In this document: piece by piece, positions 1 through 7,347 of the stretch | Layout of the letters: each line of letters starts with the position of its first letter | How positions within the stretch are numbered: the stretch's first letter is position 1 | Origin: Cetobacterium ceti | GTDB taxonomy: Bacteria; Fusobacteriota; Fusobacteriia; Fusobacteriales; Fusobacteriaceae | Direction of reading: 5' to 3' | DNA length: 64,000 bases | Assembly: GCF_900167275.1 (NCBI RefSeq) | Contig: NZ_FUWX01000006.1 | Span: 62,001-126,000 of the forward strand | Notes under the pieces: generated by a model | Seen by the model: the letters and a program-made list of their open reading frames with translations, nothing else | What the model was told of the DNA's origin: nothing | The model's database searches: none | Position numbers and translations under genes: made by a program

Positions 1-445
1 TGGGACAAAGTAATTTACAACCTCTTTGAGTAATTTTTATTTTTTCTCCTGCTAAAGCGAAGAAAGTTTTTTTATATGCATTTAAATTCATTGTTGCAAG
101 AGTTCCAATAACAGAAATATCTCCATTTTTACTTGCTTTAAGAGCTGTTCTAACTCCTGGTTCTATAACCCCGATAATAGGCACATTAAATTTCTTTTTA
201 AGTGTTTCAAAGGCTGCAGCAGTTGCTGTATTACAAGCGATTACAATGGCATCAACATTTCTCATAGTTAAGAAATATGCTATTCTAATACAAAGTTTTG
301 TAATTTCATCTCCTGTTTTATCTCCATAAGGAGAGTTTACATTATCGGCAAAATAGATTATATGAGAGTTAGGAAGTAGAGCTTCTATTTCTTTTAATAC
401 CGTTAATCCTCCAACTCCTGAATCAAAAACTCCTATTTTGTACAC
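1..445 (-). CDS. murI: Glutamate racemase, C-terminus cut by window edge
   Basis: Supplies D-glutamate for peptidoglycan by racemising L-glutamate in the cytoplasm. The visible N-terminal 148 residues begin YKIGVFDSGVGGLTV, holding the first catalytic region (DSGVGG). Later come FADNVNSPYG and CNTATA, the segment with the first catalytic cysteine of the Asp/Glu racemase family. The second catalytic Cys-His region lies beyond position 1. The start is a GTG at 445-443, preceded by a strong purine-rich site (AGGGAGGGG) about 6 nt upstream; there is no closer ATG. It is transcribed divergently from the Mrp gene and has its own promoter and a terminator-like hairpin in the leader. The identification is very secure. 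Confidence 0.95.
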   Translation of the reverse strand, partial: MYKIGVFDSGVGGLTVLKEIEALLPNSHIIYFADNVNSPYGDKTGDEITKLCIRIAYFLTMRNVDAIVIACNTATAAAFETLKKKFNVPIIGVIEPGVRTALKASKNGDISVIGTLATMNLNAYKKTFFALAGEKIKITQRGCKLLCP

Positions 446-471
446 TTAGACCCCTCCCTAGCTATGTTAAA

Positions 472-515
472 TAAAAAAGCCAGATTACCCCTCTACAAAT
501 GAAGTAAATCTGACC
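472..515 (-). terminator. Terminator-like hairpin in the murI leader
   Basis: On the minus strand, GGTCAGATT (515-507) pairs with AATCTGGCT (486-478), allowing two G-U pairs. A run of six U (477-472) follows directly. It lies between the murI promoter and the murI start, so it would end transcripts of about 60 nt unless bypassed. It could be an attenuator or the end of a small RNA. No aptamer consensus was recognised. Confidence 0.6.
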
Positions 516-538
516 ACTATTGCTTTCAGTATAATAAG

Positions 539-567
539 AGCATAACTCAATAAAATTCAAATGTCAA
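539..567 (-). promoter_or_regulatory. murI promoter
   Basis: Minus-strand TTGACA (567-562), 17-bp spacer, TATGCT (544-539). Transcription would start near 532 and run through the hairpin at 515-472 before reaching murI. Confidence 0.6.
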
Positions 568-591
568 GAGGTGTTTACCTAATAAAAGTTT

Positions 592-611
592 TTTTGACAA
601 AAGTGTCAAAA
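592..611. promoter_or_regulatory. Palindromic operator overlapping the Mrp promoter
   Basis: Perfect inverted repeat TTTTGACA-N4-TGTCAAAA. It contains the -35 box TTGACA (594-599) of a promoter whose -10 is TAAGAT (617-622, 17-bp spacer). The half-site TTGACA/TGTCAA with a 4-nt centre resembles sites of CRP/FNR-family regulators. A factor bound here would cover the -35. The regulator is not in the window. Confidence 0.5.
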
Positions 612-680
612 TAAACTAAGATATTCTTGAACCAAAAAAACATAATAAATTTAGTATAAAGTACTAGGGAGGAAGACAAA

Positions 681-1508
681 ATGGCAAACTGTAATACATG
701 TCCTTCACATTCAACTTGTTCTAAAGAATCAAGCAGTTGTGGGATTGTAAATAACCCTGCTAATAAAATAAAAAGAGTTATTGGAGTTATGAGTGGAAAG
801 GGTGGAGTTGGTAAATCAACAGTTTCAACTCTTATAGCAAAGGAACTTAATGAAAAAGGGTTTAAAGTAGGAATAATGGATGCGGATATAACTGGACCAA
901 GTATTCCTAGATTATTAGGATTAAGCGGAAAAAGAGCTTCAGGAAAAGGAAAGGATATTTTTCCAGTAGAAACTGAAGATGGAATTAAAGTTATTTCTTT
1001 AAATTTATTAGTTGAAAATGAAAATGACCCAGTTTTATGGAGAGGACCAATTGTTGGTAGAGCAGTAAAACAATTTTGGGAAGATGTAATCTGGGGAGAG
1101 CTAGATTACTTAATTATAGATATGCCACCAGGAACAGGAGATGTAGCTTTAACTGTAATGCAATCTATTCCTTTAAGTGGAATAGTAATGGTTTCTATAC
1201 CTCAAGATATGATTTCTATGATAGTTGCAAAAGCTGTAAAAATGGCAAATCAAATGGATATAGAAGTTTTAGGTGTAGTGGAAAACATGAGTTATGTTGT
1301 GTGTCCAGGGTGTGAAACTAAAATAAAATTATTTGATGGAGCTTCTACAGAGGAGTTTTTAAAAGAAAATAATTTAACTCTTTTAGGGGAATTACCAATG
1401 GTTTCAAGTATTTGTAATTTATCAGTAGAGGGATATGATAAAAACAAAGAAGATATTAATAAGTTATTTGGACCAATAACTGATAATATTTTAAAAAAAT
1501 TTAATTAA
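681..1508 (+). CDS. Mrp/NBP35-family iron-sulfur carrier ATPase
   Basis: Predicted cytoplasmic P-loop ATPase of the Mrp/NBP35 (ApbC) family, which holds and transfers Fe-S clusters to apoproteins. The first 20 residues carry four cysteines (C4, C7, C13, C20), the NBP35-like N-terminal cluster site. A deviant Walker A, GKGGVGKST, lies near residues 39-47; a switch segment with DMPPGTGD and a CPGC pair follow in the C-terminal half. That pair is the usual bridging-cluster ligand in homodimers. Length (275 aa) is normal. RBS GGGAGGAAG precedes the ATG. It is monocistronic, with its own promoter and terminator. Confidence in family is high; the client proteins are unknown. Confidence 0.92.
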   Translation: MANCNTCPSHSTCSKESSSCGIVNNPANKIKRVIGVMSGKGGVGKSTVSTLIAKELNEKGFKVGIMDADITGPSIPRLLGLSGKRASGKGKDIFPVETEDGIKVISLNLLVENENDPVLWRGPIVGRAVKQFWEDVIWGELDYLIIDMPPGTGDVALTVMQSIPLSGIVMVSIPQDMISMIVAKAVKMANQMDIEVLGVVENMSYVVCPGCETKIKLFDGASTEEFLKENNLTLLGELPMVSSICNLSVEGYDKNKEDINKLFGPITDNILKKFN

Positions 1509-1522
1509 TATTAAAAATCTAA

Positions 1523-1549
1523 AGTCACCGAAATAGGTGGCTTTTTTTT
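1523..1549 (+). terminator. Rho-independent terminator after the Mrp gene
   Basis: AGTCACC (1523-1529) pairs with GGTGGCT (1536-1542) around GAAATA, followed by a T run. Confidence 0.85.
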
Positions 1550-1587
1550 CATATAAAATTTATATGAAAAAATATTTTCAAAAACAC

Positions 1588-1616
1588 TTGAAATTGATAA
1601 TTTTTTTTTGTAGAAT
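1588..1616 (+). promoter_or_regulatory. Promoter of the aminotransferase gene
   Basis: TTGAAA (1588-1593), 17-bp spacer containing a nine-T tract, TAGAAT (1611-1616). Confidence 0.65.
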
Positions 1617-1647
1617 AGGATAGAGAATAAAAAAAGGAGGAGTTTAT

Positions 1648-2877
1648 ATGTTAGGTAGAGGATCTGTAGGAAGAGAATTAGATGATAGAGTTTTTAAAAT
1701 TGCAGGAAAAGCGAAAAATGCCATTGAAAGATTTGGAAAAGAAAATGTTATCAATGGAACTATAGGTGCCCTTTATAATGAGGGAGAAAAATTAGTAAAC
1801 TTTCATACTGTAGTTGAAACTTATAAGAATTTACCTTCTGAGGATATTTTTGCCTATGCCTCTGGAATAACAGGAAGTGAAGAATATAAGGAAGCTGTAA
1901 AAAGAATTATTTTAGGAAGAGATTATAATAGCAAATTCCAAGGTCATTTTATGGAAGTGGTTGCTACAGCTGGTGGAACAGGAGCTATTAGAAATAGTTT
2001 AAAAAACTATTTAAATCCAGGAGAAAAAATATTACTTCCTGAACTTATGTGGGATCCTTATAAATTAATGGCCGAAGAAGTTGGTGGAAGTTTTGATACA
2101 TATAAACTATTTAATGAAAATGATGAATTTCATTTGGAGAATTTTAGAGAAAAAGTTGAAGAATTGACAAAGGAACAGGAAAATGTTGTTATTATGATAA
2201 ATGATCCTTGCCATAATCCAACAGGATATAGTTTATCTATGGAAGAGTGGAAAGGTGTAATTGAAATTTTAGAAGAATATGCTAAATTAAAAAATATCAT
2301 TTTATTAAATGATATGGCATACATGGATTTTTCCGAAAGAGATATGGGAGAGTATAGAAAAATTTTTAAAAATTTATCTGAAAATATTTTGGTTATATTT
2401 TTATTTAGCATGTCTAAATCTTTTACAGGATATGGTCTTCGTGCTGGGGCTCAATTGGCTCTTTCAACAAATGAAGATATTATAAAAGAATTTGAAAATG
2501 CTAGTAAATTTTCTTGTAGAGCTACTTGGTCTAATATTTCAAGGGGAGCTATGTCTTTATTGTCAGAAATTGTTTTAGATGATCGAAAATATAGAAAACT
2601 TTTTAAAGAGAGAGAATCCTATAGAAAATTAATAAAAGAAAGAGCAGAAATATTTTTGAAAGAGGCAAAAGATGTTGATTTAAAAACTTATCCCTATAAG
2701 GATGGATTTTTCATTACTATTCCAATTGAAAATAATATAGAGGAAGTTGTAGAAAGTTTAGAAAGAGAAAATATTTTTACAATAGTTTTAGAAAAGGGGA
2801 TTAGATTAGGAGTTTGTAGTGTTCCTAAGAAAAAATTATTTGGACTAAGTAAAAAAATAAAATTATATATGAAATAA
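1648..2877 (+). CDS. PLP-dependent class I/II aminotransferase
   Basis: Fold-type I aminotransferase of 409 aa, cytoplasmic. Landmarks: NDPCHNPTGYS (the Asn that contacts PLP), LNDMAYMDF (the Asp bound to the pyridine nitrogen), SMSKSFTGYGLR (Schiff-base Lys), and a C-terminal RLGVCSVP with the substrate-carboxylate Arg. The Asp-aminotransferase-like layout suggests use of aspartate, aromatic or related amino acids; specificity cannot be read from sequence. RBS AAAGGAGGAG lies 6 nt before the ATG. It is a single-gene unit between its own promoter and terminator. Confidence 0.85.
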   Translation: MLGRGSVGRELDDRVFKIAGKAKNAIERFGKENVINGTIGALYNEGEKLVNFHTVVETYKNLPSEDIFAYASGITGSEEYKEAVKRIILGRDYNSKFQGHFMEVVATAGGTGAIRNSLKNYLNPGEKILLPELMWDPYKLMAEEVGGSFDTYKLFNENDEFHLENFREKVEELTKEQENVVIMINDPCHNPTGYSLSMEEWKGVIEILEEYAKLKNIILLNDMAYMDFSERDMGEYRKIFKNLSENILVIFLFSMSKSFTGYGLRAGAQLALSTNEDIIKEFENASKFSCRATWSNISRGAMSLLSEIVLDDRKYRKLFKERESYRKLIKERAEIFLKEAKDVDLKTYPYKDGFFITIPIENNIEEVVESLERENIFTIVLEKGIRLGVCSVPKKKLFGLSKKIKLYMK

Positions 2878-2909
2878 AATAGTTGGGTTAATTCCCAACT
2901 ATTTTTATT
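2878..2909 (+). terminator. Terminator after the aminotransferase gene
   Basis: AATAGTTGGG (2878-2887) pairs perfectly with CCCAACTATT (2894-2903), followed by a T-rich tail. Confidence 0.85.
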
Positions 2910-2933
2910 ATCAAAATATTTTTAAATAAAATG

Positions 2934-2962
2934 TTGACATAGTTGAAATAATTTGTTATAAC
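2934..2962 (+). promoter_or_regulatory. ahpC promoter
   Basis: TTGACA (2934-2939), 17-bp spacer, TATAAC (2957-2962): near-consensus. Confidence 0.8.
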
Positions 2963-2966
2963 TAGA

Positions 2967-2981
2967 TTGTAAAGATTACAA
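2967..2981. promoter_or_regulatory. Palindromic operator at the ahpC transcription start
   Basis: Perfect inverted repeat TTGTAA-AGA-TTACAA, 15 bp, placed over the expected +1 of the ahpC promoter, where a bound protein would block initiation. Its size and symmetry resemble PerR/Fur-type boxes but do not match the standard PerR sequence exactly. A peroxide-responsive repressor is the natural guess. Confidence 0.5.
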
Positions 2982-3023
2982 AATAAAAACTAATTTAAAA
3001 GAATATAAATAGGAGGTAGTCAA

Positions 3024-3587
3024 ATGGCATTAATTGGTAAAAAAATTGAAGAGTTCAAAGCACAAGCTTATTATAATAATGAGTTTGTAGAGGTAACAGA
3101 CAAGGATTTAGAAGGAAAATGGTCAGTGGTATTTTTCTACCCAGCAGATTTCACTTTTGTATGTCCAACTGAATTAGGAGATTTAGCAGATAACTATGAT
3201 AAATTTAAAAGTTTAGGATGTGAAATTTATTCAGTTTCTAGAGATACACATTTTGTACATAAGGCTTGGCATGATGCATCAGAGACAATAAAGAAAATAA
3301 AGTTCCCTATGGTAGGAGATCCTACAGGAAAACTTTCAGATATGTTTGATGTAACAATACCTGAAGAGGGATTATCTCTTAGAGGAAGCTTTGTAATAAA
3401 TCCAGAGGGAAAAATTGTAGCATATGAAATTCATGATTTAGGAATTGGTAGAGATGCTAGTGAACTATTAAGAAAAGTTGAAGCTGCTCAATTTGTTGCT
3501 GAACATGGAGGGGAAGTTTGTCCTGCAAAATGGAAACCAGGTCAAGAAACTTTAAAACCAACATTAGATTTAGTAGGAAAAATTTAA
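3024..3587 (+). CDS. ahpC: Peroxiredoxin AhpC
   Basis: Typical 2-Cys peroxiredoxin (187 aa) that reduces H2O2 and organic hydroperoxides in the cytoplasm. The peroxidatic Cys is C47 in FYPADFTFVCPTE, the resolving Cys is in GEVCPAKW near the C-terminus, and the conserved Arg is in LRGSFVI. RBS AGGAGGTAGT precedes the ATG. The next gene encodes its probable disulfide reductase, 65 bp downstream after a hairpin, so the pair forms an NAD(P)H-driven peroxidase system, useful for an anaerobe meeting oxygen. A strong promoter with an operator-like palindrome suggests induction by peroxide. Confidence 0.95.
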   Translation: MALIGKKIEEFKAQAYYNNEFVEVTDKDLEGKWSVVFFYPADFTFVCPTELGDLADNYDKFKSLGCEIYSVSRDTHFVHKAWHDASETIKKIKFPMVGDPTGKLSDMFDVTIPEEGLSLRGSFVINPEGKIVAYEIHDLGIGRDASELLRKVEAAQFVAEHGGEVCPAKWKPGQETLKPTLDLVGKI

Positions 3588-3611
3588 TAAAAATTGAATC
3601 TAAATGGAAAT

Positions 3612-3640
3612 AGGGCACTTGAAGGTGCCCTTCTTCTTTA
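3612..3640 (+). terminator. Intra-operon hairpin between ahpC and the reductase gene
   Basis: AGGGCAC (3612-3618) pairs with GTGCCCT (3625-3631), followed by TTCTTCTTT. A weak T tract suggests partial termination, giving more AhpC than reductase, which suits their stoichiometry. Confidence 0.6.
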
Positions 3641-3652
3641 GGAGGGAATGTT

Positions 3653-5299
3653 ATGGAAAAAATATATGATTTAATTATAATAGGTGGTGGACCAGGAGGT
3701 TTAAGTGCTGGAATTTATGCTGGTAGAGCACAAATGGACGTATTGATAATAGAAAAAGGGGAACCTGGAGGGCAAATTGCAACAACTTCTGAAGTTGTTA
3801 ATTATCCAGGGATAAAAGAAATATCTGGAAGCGATTTGGGCCATAAAATGAAAAGTCAAGCATATGATTTTGGAGTTTCCTTTATAAAGGGTGAAGTTAT
3901 AGATGTAGATTTTTCTCAAGAGATAAAAATTGTAAAAACTGATGAAGGAGAATTTAAAAGTTTAAGTGTTATAATTGGAACAGGAGCTACTCCAAGGAAA
4001 TTAGGATTTTCTGGTGAAAGAGATTTTACAGGTAGAGGTGTTGCTTATTGTGCAACTTGTGATGGCCAATTTTTCACAGGACTAGAAGTATTTGTAATAG
4101 GAGCTGGATATGCAGCTGCAGAAGAAGCAATATTTTTAACAAAGTTTGCAAGAAAAGTAACTATAATAGCTAGAGAACCTCAATTTACTTGTGCAAAATC
4201 AATAGGAGAAAAAGTTTTAAATAATCCTAAAATAGAAGTTCATTTTAATAGTGAGATATTAGAAGCTAGAGGAAATGAAAAATTGGAAAGTGCTAGATTT
4301 ATAAATAATAGTACTGGAGAAATATGGGAATATAATGGAAAGAATGGGGAAGCTTTTGGAATATTTGTATTCATTGGTTATGAACCACAAAGTAAATTAT
4401 TTAGAGAAAAAATAAAGTTAGATAGTCAAGGTTATATCTTAACAGATGAAAATTTAGAAACAAGTGCAAAGGATGTTTATGCAGTTGGAGATATAAGACC
4501 TAAAAAATTAAGACAAGTTGTAACAGCTGTTTCAGATGGAGCTTTAGCTGCTACTGTTCTAGAAAAAATTATAGAAGAAAAAAGAGAAAGATTGGGACTT
4601 GAAAAAAAAGAAAAAGAGATTCATAATATTCCAAAAAAAGTTGAGGAAAAAAATATTAGAAACTTTTTAGATGAAGATATTAAAGGACAACTTATTGAAA
4701 TATTTAAAAAATTCGAAAATCCAGTGGAGATAGTTTCAATTTTAGATCCATACAAAGAAATATCCCAAGATATTAAAAAACTTTTAACAGAATTAGAAGA
4801 ATTAAGTGATAAAATAAAAGTTTCAATTTTTAATTTTGGAGAAAATCTTCAAATAGAAGAAAAAATAAAAATGGATGAATATCCTACAATAGCATTTTTA
4901 GATAAAGATGGAAAATATAGTGGAATAAAGTTTACAGGATTACCAAGTGGACATGAGTTAAATTCTTTTATTATATCTCTTTATAATGTGGCAGGTCCAG
5001 GTCAAGGAGTAAATGAAGATACTTTAAGTGAAATACAGTCTATAAATAAGCCTGTAAAATTAAAAATAGCTGTTTCTTTATCTTGTAGTTTATGTCCTGA
5101 AGTTGTAATTGGAGCTCAAAGAATAGCATCTTTAAATAAAAATATAGATGCAGAAATGATAGAAATATTTGCTTTCCCAGGAATAAGAGAAAAATATAAA
5201 ATTATGAGTGTTCCTGCTCTTATTTTAAATGATAAAGAAATATCCTTTGGAAAGAAAAATATAGATGAAATTGTTAAATTTATAAAGGATAAAATTTAA
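3653..5299 (+). CDS. AhpF homolog with inverted domain order (thioredoxin-reductase domain first)
   Basis: Flavoprotein disulfide reductase predicted to pass electrons from NAD(P)H to AhpC. Residues about 1-320 are a thioredoxin-reductase module: FAD-binding GGGPGGLSAGIYAGRA, the redox CATC (C133/C136), the NAD(P) motif GAGYAA, and a C-terminal FAD motif VYAVGDI. Residues about 360-548 form two thioredoxin-like folds; the second carries C478-SL-C481 in SCSLCPEVV, closely matching the CxxC context of the N-terminal domain of classical AhpF. Classical AhpF has that domain at the N-terminus, so the order here is swapped. A family of such reductases found beside lone ahpC genes is known. Length 548 aa; RBS TAGGAGGG. 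Confidence 0.9.
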   Translation: MEKIYDLIIIGGGPGGLSAGIYAGRAQMDVLIIEKGEPGGQIATTSEVVNYPGIKEISGSDLGHKMKSQAYDFGVSFIKGEVIDVDFSQEIKIVKTDEGEFKSLSVIIGTGATPRKLGFSGERDFTGRGVAYCATCDGQFFTGLEVFVIGAGYAAAEEAIFLTKFARKVTIIAREPQFTCAKSIGEKVLNNPKIEVHFNSEILEARGNEKLESARFINNSTGEIWEYNGKNGEAFGIFVFIGYEPQSKLFREKIKLDSQGYILTDENLETSAKDVYAVGDIRPKKLRQVVTAVSDGALAATVLEKIIEEKRERLGLEKKEKEIHNIPKKVEEKNIRNFLDEDIKGQLIEIFKKFENPVEIVSILDPYKEISQDIKKLLTELEELSDKIKVSIFNFGENLQIEEKIKMDEYPTIAFLDKDGKYSGIKFTGLPSGHELNSFIISLYNVAGPGQGVNEDTLSEIQSINKPVKLKIAVSLSCSLCPEVVIGAQRIASLNKNIDAEMIEIFAFPGIREKYKIMSVPALILNDKEISFGKKNIDEIVKFIKDKI

Positions 5300-5387
5300 T
5301 TAACAAGAATAATAAATCATATAGCTCTTTGATAGGGATACCAAGGAACTTAGAATTTTATTTGAAAAATTAGGAGGCGCATTACAA

Positions 5388-5534
5388 ATGGCTAAAAATA
5401 ATTGTCATCAAAAAAAATCTAAGGCGAAAGGACCAAAAATCTTAACACCTGATATTGAAGGGAATGCTAGTGAAGTAATTGAAGAAGAAATCAATGAACA
5501 TATGGCAAAGGGAAAAAATAGAAAACATAAATAA
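5388..5534 (+). CDS. 48-aa basic hypothetical protein downstream of the AhpF homolog
   Basis: Short ORF with an excellent RBS (TTAGGAGG, 9 nt before ATG). The product is MAKNNCHQKK..., a Lys-rich N-terminus with one cysteine and a histidine, a short acidic centre (SEVIEEEINEH) and a basic tail ending KNRKHK. No family recognised. It lies 88 bp after the reductase with no terminator between, and is followed by a strong terminator, so it is probably the last gene of the peroxide operon. A DNA/RNA-associated or metal-related role is conceivable but unsupported. Confidence 0.65.
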   Translation: MAKNNCHQKKSKAKGPKILTPDIEGNASEVIEEEINEHMAKGKNRKHK

Positions 5535-5541
5535 AATAAGA

Positions 5542-5580
5542 AAATACCACAAAGATTTACTTTGTGGTATTTTTATATTT
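5542..5580 (+). terminator. Terminator after the peroxide operon
   Basis: A 13-bp perfect stem, AAATACCACAAAG (5542-5554) with CTTTGTGGTATTT (5560-5572), then a T-rich tail. Confidence 0.9.
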
Positions 5581-5829
5581 TAATAAATTTAAGCATATAT
5601 ATTTAATGAAAAAAATATTGCAAGTGTACTTATGAAAAAAAGTTCTTTACACATACTCGTGTTCCTCCAAAATGTTCGGTATACAATTGTTTTTGTCTTG
5701 AAACAATACTTAACCATTTTAAGATACTTTAGAGAAAAAGTCAAGAACAAAATTTTAAATGTCATTGAAATGCCATAAAGATAATTTATTATATGTGTAT
5801 AAACAAAAAGAATAAAGGAGATGGTAAGA

Positions 5830-6249
5830 ATGAAAAAACTATTATTAATTGGAACTTTAATTTTATCTGTAGGAGCTTTTGCAGCTGGACAAGGGAATAA
5901 TGTAGATGGTAATAATAATAGAGGAAGATATTACCACAATCATAATTCAAATTGTACTATGATGGGAGAAAAAAGTTATAAAAGAGGAAATAAAAGACAT
6001 TTAAATTTAACAGAAGCTCAAAGAAAAGAAATATCTAAAGTTAAAATTGCTTTGGAAGAAAAGAAATTAGAATTAAAAAAACTTATGTTAGAAAGTAATG
6101 TGGATTGGTCAAAAGTTGAAAAATTAAATCAAGAGATGGGAAATATTTCTGCTAAATTAAAAACAGATATGATGAAATATAAATATGAAAATAGACAAAA
6201 TCTTATAAATCAAAATAATGTAAAAAATACAAATAATACAAATAATTAA
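5830..6249 (+). CDS. Spy/CpxP-like periplasmic protein
   Basis: Predicted secreted protein of 139 aa. The signal peptide MKKLLLIGTLILSVGAFA is followed by a His/Asn/Gly-rich low-complexity segment, then a helical domain opening LNLTEAQRKEISK, the LTxxQ motif typical of the Spy/CpxP/heavy-metal-resistance family of periplasmic chaperones and stress sensors. An Asn-rich tail ends the protein. I chose the ATG at 5830 because the RBS AAAGGAG would touch an upstream in-frame ATG at 5821. It stands alone with a terminator. The client or stress signal is unknown. The preceding 295 bp hold only weak promoter-like elements (TTGAAA near 5765, TTATAT about 18 bp on). Confidence 0.7.
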   Translation: MKKLLLIGTLILSVGAFAAGQGNNVDGNNNRGRYYHNHNSNCTMMGEKSYKRGNKRHLNLTEAQRKEISKVKIALEEKKLELKKLMLESNVDWSKVEKLNQEMGNISAKLKTDMMKYKYENRQNLINQNNVKNTNNTNN

Positions 6250-6254
6250 AAATC

Positions 6255-6285
6255 AAAGGACTAAAATTTAGTCCTTTTTTTTATA
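6255..6285 (+). terminator. Terminator after the Spy-like gene
   Basis: AAAGGACTAAA (6255-6265) pairs with TTTAGTCCTTT (6267-6277), then T residues. It overlaps the 3' end of the convergent Rep_3 gene. Confidence 0.8.
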
Positions 6286-7113
6286 GATCTGAATAAGACA
6301 AGGACTCAATTTATTGTAAGTTATATTAAAAATTAAATTTTTTGTAGAATAAATAAGGGTTTCCCCATCTTTTATATTGTAAATTTTTATTAAAAGTTTT
6401 GAATTAAAATGATAAGTTGATAAATAGGAGTTTTCACCATTTAATTCTTTATAAAGTTTCATAAGCTCAGAATGAAGTTCAAAAAGGTTTTTAAAGGATT
6501 TTGTTAAGGTTAAAAGAGGTCCTTCTTGTTTAGAAACTTTAATCCCAATAATTTTTCCATTTTTATATTCTCCAAGCTTTTCTTTTGTATAGAGTACGTT
6601 TAATTTTCCAATGAGATTTAAATCCTTAAAAGTTGGTTTTAAAATATTTTTTTCTATATCAAAAAATCTTTCATAGGTATTTTGAATTTGAAAAATTTCT
6701 CTAATCTCTTCTAAAGTGATTTGAAAATTTTTTTCTTGAGAATTATTTATATATTGATATAGCCTATAGGAATATTGTTCTTTAAAAATTAAGAGTTTAG
6801 ATATATTTTCATTTAGAATATCAGGATTAAATTGGAAAATAATTTCATTGTTTTTTATACTATAGTTTATGAAAATATGAATTCGTTGAATTATATTTTT
6901 ATTTTCATCTAAAAGAATAAAATGCTTTTGGAATAATTTAGAAAGATATTTTTCTAAATTTAAAATTTTCTCTTCATCTTTAAGCTCAAAAATATCAAAT
7001 AATTTTTCAAAAGAAATAGAAGTAAAATTTTTTTGGAAATTTAAAAGTTGTAGTAATTCTCGTTCCTTCTTATTTAATTTTTTTGAAAATTCAATAAAAA
7101 AAGATTTTTGCAT
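6268..7113 (-). CDS. Rep_3-type replication initiator-like protein
   Basis: 281-aa protein resembling plasmid RepB/Rep_3 initiators, made of two winged-helix domains. The diagnostic stretch is the second domain: SYRLYQYINN, then ITLEEIREIFQI, then YERFFDIEKNILKPTFKDLN, and a KIIGIKV strand. Such proteins bind iterons to start plasmid replication. Here it sits among ordinary chromosomal genes with no partition or mobilisation genes nearby, so it may be a plasmid relic or a domesticated regulator. RBS GGAGGTAATTTT precedes the ATG. An inverted repeat at 7166-7191, just upstream of its start, could be an autoregulatory site. Confidence 0.7.
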   Translation of the reverse strand: MQKSFFIEFSKKLNKKERELLQLLNFQKNFTSISFEKLFDIFELKDEEKILNLEKYLSKLFQKHFILLDENKNIIQRIHIFINYSIKNNEIIFQFNPDILNENISKLLIFKEQYSYRLYQYINNSQEKNFQITLEEIREIFQIQNTYERFFDIEKNILKPTFKDLNLIGKLNVLYTKEKLGEYKNGKIIGIKVSKQEGPLLTLTKSFKNLFELHSELMKLYKELNGENSYLSTYHFNSKLLIKIYNIKDGETLIYSTKNLIFNITYNKLSPCLIQIYKKKD

Positions 7114-7165
7114 TTTAAAATTACCTCCTAAAACAAAAAAATATAAATAAAAATTTTTTTTATAG

Positions 7166-7191
7166 ACGATATAATTAAAAGGTTATATCGT
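7166..7191. repeat. Inverted repeat upstream of the Rep_3 gene
   Basis: ACGATATAA (7166-7174) and TTATATCGT (7183-7191), 9-bp perfect arms around an 8-nt centre. No directly repeated iterons were seen. Plausible Rep binding or autoregulation site. Confidence 0.45.
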
Positions 7192-7283
7192 TCTTATTTA
7201 TAATATATGTTTCTCCTATATAATTCAAGAAAAATATATAAAAATAAAACGTTAATAACGAAAAGAGCACTAAAAAGTGACAT

Positions 7284-7312
7284 TTGACTGAAATATATTT
7301 TTCAGATATTCT
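7284..7312 (+). promoter_or_regulatory. Promoter of the PTS-glycosylasparaginase operon
   Basis: TTGACT (7284-7289), 17-bp spacer, TATTCT (7307-7312); 35 bp before the first gene. Confidence 0.75.
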
Positions 7313-7347
7313 AAATATGAGAATAATAAGATTTAGGAGGTTTGAAA

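Noticed and set aside
5661-5710. Inverted ATTGTTT/AAACAAT near 5686-5706 considered as an operator of the Spy-like gene
   Set aside because: Over 110 bp from the gene, AT-rich and without a convincing promoter beside it.
7246-7260. Short palindrome CGTTA-A-TAACG considered as an iteron or operator
   Set aside because: Single 11-bp copy in AT-rich DNA; no repeats in the Rep_3 upstream region.
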